Assembly: GCA_002389465.1 (NCBI GenBank)
Contig: DGOT01000037.1
Span: forward strand, 1-15,384
Length of the DNA stretch: 15,384 bases
Origin: Bacteroidales bacterium UBA4459
Lineage (GTDB): Bacteria; Bacteroidota; Bacteroidia; Bacteroidales; F082
Direction: 5' to 3'
The position numbers and the translations under genes are program-made. Each line of letters opens with the position of its first letter. The stretch's first letter is position 1. Positions 13,513 through 15,384 of the stretch are shown here, piece after piece. A model generated the notes under the pieces. The model was not told the DNA's origin. It saw only the letters and a list, made by a program, of their open reading frames with translations, and did not search any database.

Positions 13513-14628
13513 GTGGATATAGCCGGCTACATAAGCGACTTATTATATGAACAGGAGTGTGTTGTTCTACCGGGACTTGGCGGGTTCATTACCAACGATA
13601 AGTCGGCAACGGTTAACAGGATTACCCACCGCTTCTCACCTCCTTCACGAAAGATTATTTTCAATACGCATCTGAGTGCAAATGACGGATTGTTGATTAA
13701 TCATGTAGCGCAGACAGAAGGCCTTGCGTACACTGAAGCCCGGCAGTACATAGATGGATTTACCGAATCTTGTAAGCAGCAGTTGGAGGAAGGAAAGCGT
13801 TTGACGTTTAAAAAAATAGGTGTCTTATATAAAAACTCTGAAGGTCATATCGTTTTTGAACAAAACGAAGAAATTAATTACAACCCGGCTGCTTTTGGGT
13901 TAAGCAGCTTCTATTCGCCGGCAATCGACAGGGGATCAGATGAAGAAAGGCTGAAAGGAATTATCGAACCCTTGTTCACCGGTAAGTTGAAACCCAAAGA
14001 CCGCAAAGAAGGAGTACAAAAAACCGGTGTCCGAAAAGAATACCGTCCGGGTGTAACGGCGCTGATTCTATTCTTGGTGCTGCTGGTTGTGGGTGGCGGC
14101 CTTACATTGACGGAAAATGCCAGGTCTTATTGGCAAAATTATACAGCCTTAGTTCCTGTTTTTAATTCGGAAGCATTGCCATCGCAAACCGATTACAACA
14201 CAAAGTTTATTCCTTCAGAAGCACCGGCCGGGGTAGCAGTTGAAGAGATCGAAGTAACTTCAGAAAGCACAGAAGAAATGTCTTCTGAGAAACTTCCGGA
14301 AATAGTTGATATCATCGAAGCTGTTGTTGACGAAGAACCGGAGAAGCCGACAGAAATAATAACAAACGACCATCAAGTGCCGGACATACAACCAACTGTA
14401 GGATCATACATGATCATAACAGGGTCGTTTTCAAAAGAAAAAAATGCAGCCAGGCTTGTCGAAAAATTGCGGCACAGTGGTATCAAAGCATTGATTGCCG
14501 ATACAAGCAGCAATGGAATGTACCGGGTTGCTTATGCATCGTTTGCAACGATGAAAGAGGCACAGGAGATGCTTTACGCCGTAAGAAATGAGCAGTTTCC
14601 TGATGCCTGGATCCTAAAGAAAAAGTAA
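13513..14628 (+). CDS. HU-CCDC81-like / transmembrane / SPOR domain protein
   Basis: A 371-residue protein with three parts. Residues 1-135 match the paired HU-like domains called HU-CCDC81 in bacteria: GYISDLLYEQECVVLPGLGG at the start, SPPSRKIIFNTHLSANDGLL at 42-61 and RLTFKKIGVLY at 96-106. One transmembrane helix spans about 181-199 (VTALILFLVLLVVGGGLTL), preceded by a basic stretch, which predicts the N-terminus in the cytoplasm. An acidic, low-complexity linker (about 240-290) leads to a C-terminal SPOR domain (297-371; YMIITGSFSKEKNAARLVEKL), a module that binds peptidoglycan denuded of peptide stems, mostly at the division septum. A cytoplasmic DNA-binding-like module thus sits across the membrane from a wall-binding domain. 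A role in linking cell wall or division with the nucleoid is an attractive inference, not shown. GTG start supported by AAAAGGA. Confidence 0.88.
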   Translation: MDIAGYISDLLYEQECVVLPGLGGFITNDKSATVNRITHRFSPPSRKIIFNTHLSANDGLLINHVAQTEGLAYTEARQYIDGFTESCKQQLEEGKRLTFKKIGVLYKNSEGHIVFEQNEEINYNPAAFGLSSFYSPAIDRGSDEERLKGIIEPLFTGKLKPKDRKEGVQKTGVRKEYRPGVTALILFLVLLVVGGGLTLTENARSYWQNYTALVPVFNSEALPSQTDYNTKFIPSEAPAGVAVEEIEVTSESTEEMSSEKLPEIVDIIEAVVDEEPEKPTEIITNDHQVPDIQPTVGSYMIITGSFSKEKNAARLVEKLRHSGIKALIADTSSNGMYRVAYASFATMKEAQEMLYAVRNEQFPDAWILKKK

Positions 14629-14651
14629 TTTCCATAACAAGCTTCTGTAAC

Positions 14652-15332
14652 GTGGGGAATAAAAATAAGCTACAGCGTTTTGCCGAAAACCTGACTTTTG
14701 ATAATCTTTTCCAGTTATCCTACAATGAGGTGAAAAGCGGTTTCCATCTGAAAGGCAAATGGGCAGCGGATTTTTTTAAAAACGATCATCCTATAATATT
14801 GGAACTGGGTTGTGGTAAAGGTGAATATACCGTTGGTTTGGCGCGAAACAACCCTGATAAGAATTATATCGGGGTGGATATAAAAGGAGCCCGTTTGTGG
14901 CGAGGACTGAAAACTGCCAGCGAAGAAAATCTGATGAATGTGGCTTTTATCAGGGCTAGGATTAATTTGATCGAATATTATTTTGGCCCGGATGAAGTTT
15001 CAGAAATATGGATCACATTCCCTGATCCTCATCCCCGTGAAACAAAAGAAAGGAAACGGCTGACTTCGCCGCAATTCCTTAAACGGTACCGGAAACTGGT
15101 CAATAAAGACGGTATGGTACAGCTGAAAACCGATAATATTATTGTGTTTGATTATACACTGGATGTGATCAGGGAAGAGAAGTTGGAATTACTTTATTCG
15201 TCTGAGGATGTTTACGGTGATGGGCTCCGCAATGAAGTGGCACAAATTCAAACCTTTTACGAACAAAAATGGCTAGAACACGGAACAAAAATCAAATATC
15301 TTAAATTCAGTTTATACCGTAAATATGAATGA
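14652..15332 (+). CDS. trmB: tRNA (guanosine(46)-N7)-methyltransferase
   Basis: A 226-residue class I SAM-dependent methyltransferase of the TrmB family, which makes m7G at position 46 in the variable loop of tRNA. The SAM motif is LELGCGKGEYT (50-60), followed by YIGVDIKGARLW (72-83), the TrmB-specific ITFPDPHPRETKERKRLTSP (121-140) and the catalytic-region LKTDN (158-162). The N-terminus MGNKNKLQRFAEN matches the family's usual MGKNKL beginning, so GTG 14652 is the start although no Shine-Dalgarno is seen. It lies 23 bases after the HU-SPOR gene and overlaps the following MGMT/ATL gene by eight bases, indicating a joint transcript. Confidence 0.95.
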   Translation: MGNKNKLQRFAENLTFDNLFQLSYNEVKSGFHLKGKWAADFFKNDHPIILELGCGKGEYTVGLARNNPDKNYIGVDIKGARLWRGLKTASEENLMNVAFIRARINLIEYYFGPDEVSEIWITFPDPHPRETKERKRLTSPQFLKRYRKLVNKDGMVQLKTDNIIVFDYTLDVIREEKLELLYSSEDVYGDGLRNEVAQIQTFYEQKWLEHGTKIKYLKFSLYRKYE

Positions 15333-15384
15333 CCAGGGATTTTTTCAAAAGGTTTACAGTGTTGTAAAACAAGTTCCTTACGGC
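15325..15384 (+). CDS. MGMT/alkyltransferase-like protein, N-terminal 20 residues only (runs off the window)
   Basis: An ATG at 15325 overlaps the trmB stop by eight bases and opens a frame to the window end. The 20 visible residues include FFQKVYSVVKQVPYG, the typical start of the DNA-binding domain of O6-methylguanine-DNA methyltransferases and of the small alkyltransferase-like (ATL) proteins. Because the domain begins directly at the N-terminus, a single-domain MGMT/ATL protein is likely. Whether the active-site PCHR cysteine is present cannot be seen. Confidence 0.75.
   Translation, partial: MNDQGFFQKVYSVVKQVPYG

Noticed and set aside
1..15384. CRISPR arrays, tRNA/rRNA genes, insertion sequences, phage or other defence systems
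   Set aside because: No regularly spaced repeats, tRNA-like cloverleaf, transposase or known defence genes were seen beyond the toxin-antitoxin pair.

Overview
The window looks like a stretch of a Bacteroidota chromosome, most likely of the order Bacteroidales. The reasons are the gene content (a DUF2520 Rossmann protein next to a KdsC-like phosphatase, a UbiA-type GGGP-synthase-like prenyltransferase and Maf; a bacterial GH3 protein; an HU-CCDC81/SPOR membrane protein), mostly weak Shine-Dalgarno sequences, and several matches to the Bacteroidota -7 promoter element TAnnTTTG. The finer taxonomic placement is inference. Coding density is very high, no gap exceeds 300 bases, and I see no rRNA, tRNA, CRISPR array or insertion sequence.

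Layout: (1) 1-3111, plus strand: the 3' end of an unrecognised gene, then DUF2520 protein, KdsC-like HAD phosphatase, UbiA-family prenyltransferase and Maf nucleotide pyrophosphatase, tightly packed and probably one operon. (2) 3112-4099: a complete two-gene Xre/RES toxin-antitoxin module with its own promoter-like -7 box and a perfect small palindrome, inserted between housekeeping operons. (3) 4189-6982, plus strand: DUF502 membrane protein, surE, a small three-helix membrane protein and lpxB, spaced only 3 to 7 bases apart. (4) 6972-10360, minus strand: ispE, an SDR oxidoreductase and a long-chain acyl-CoA ligase, read towards lpxB and overlapping its end by 11 bases. (5) 10498-15384, plus strand: GH3-family protein, deoxynucleoside kinase, kdsB, an HU-like/transmembrane/SPOR protein, trmB and the first 20 codons of an MGMT/ATL-type gene that runs off the window.

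Functionally the window is mostly cell-envelope and housekeeping metabolism: lipid A disaccharide synthesis (lpxB), Kdo supply (kdsB and perhaps the KdsC-like phosphatase), isoprenoid precursor synthesis (ispE) and prenyl transfer (UbiA family), fatty-acid activation, nucleotide sanitation and salvage (maf, surE, dNK), tRNA m7G46 methylation and a peptidoglycan-binding SPOR protein. The clearest accessory element is the RES/Xre module. I did not find a convincing wholly new system. The least understood parts are the GH3 protein, the HU-SPOR fusion, the small membrane protein between surE and lpxB, and the UbiA-family enzyme.
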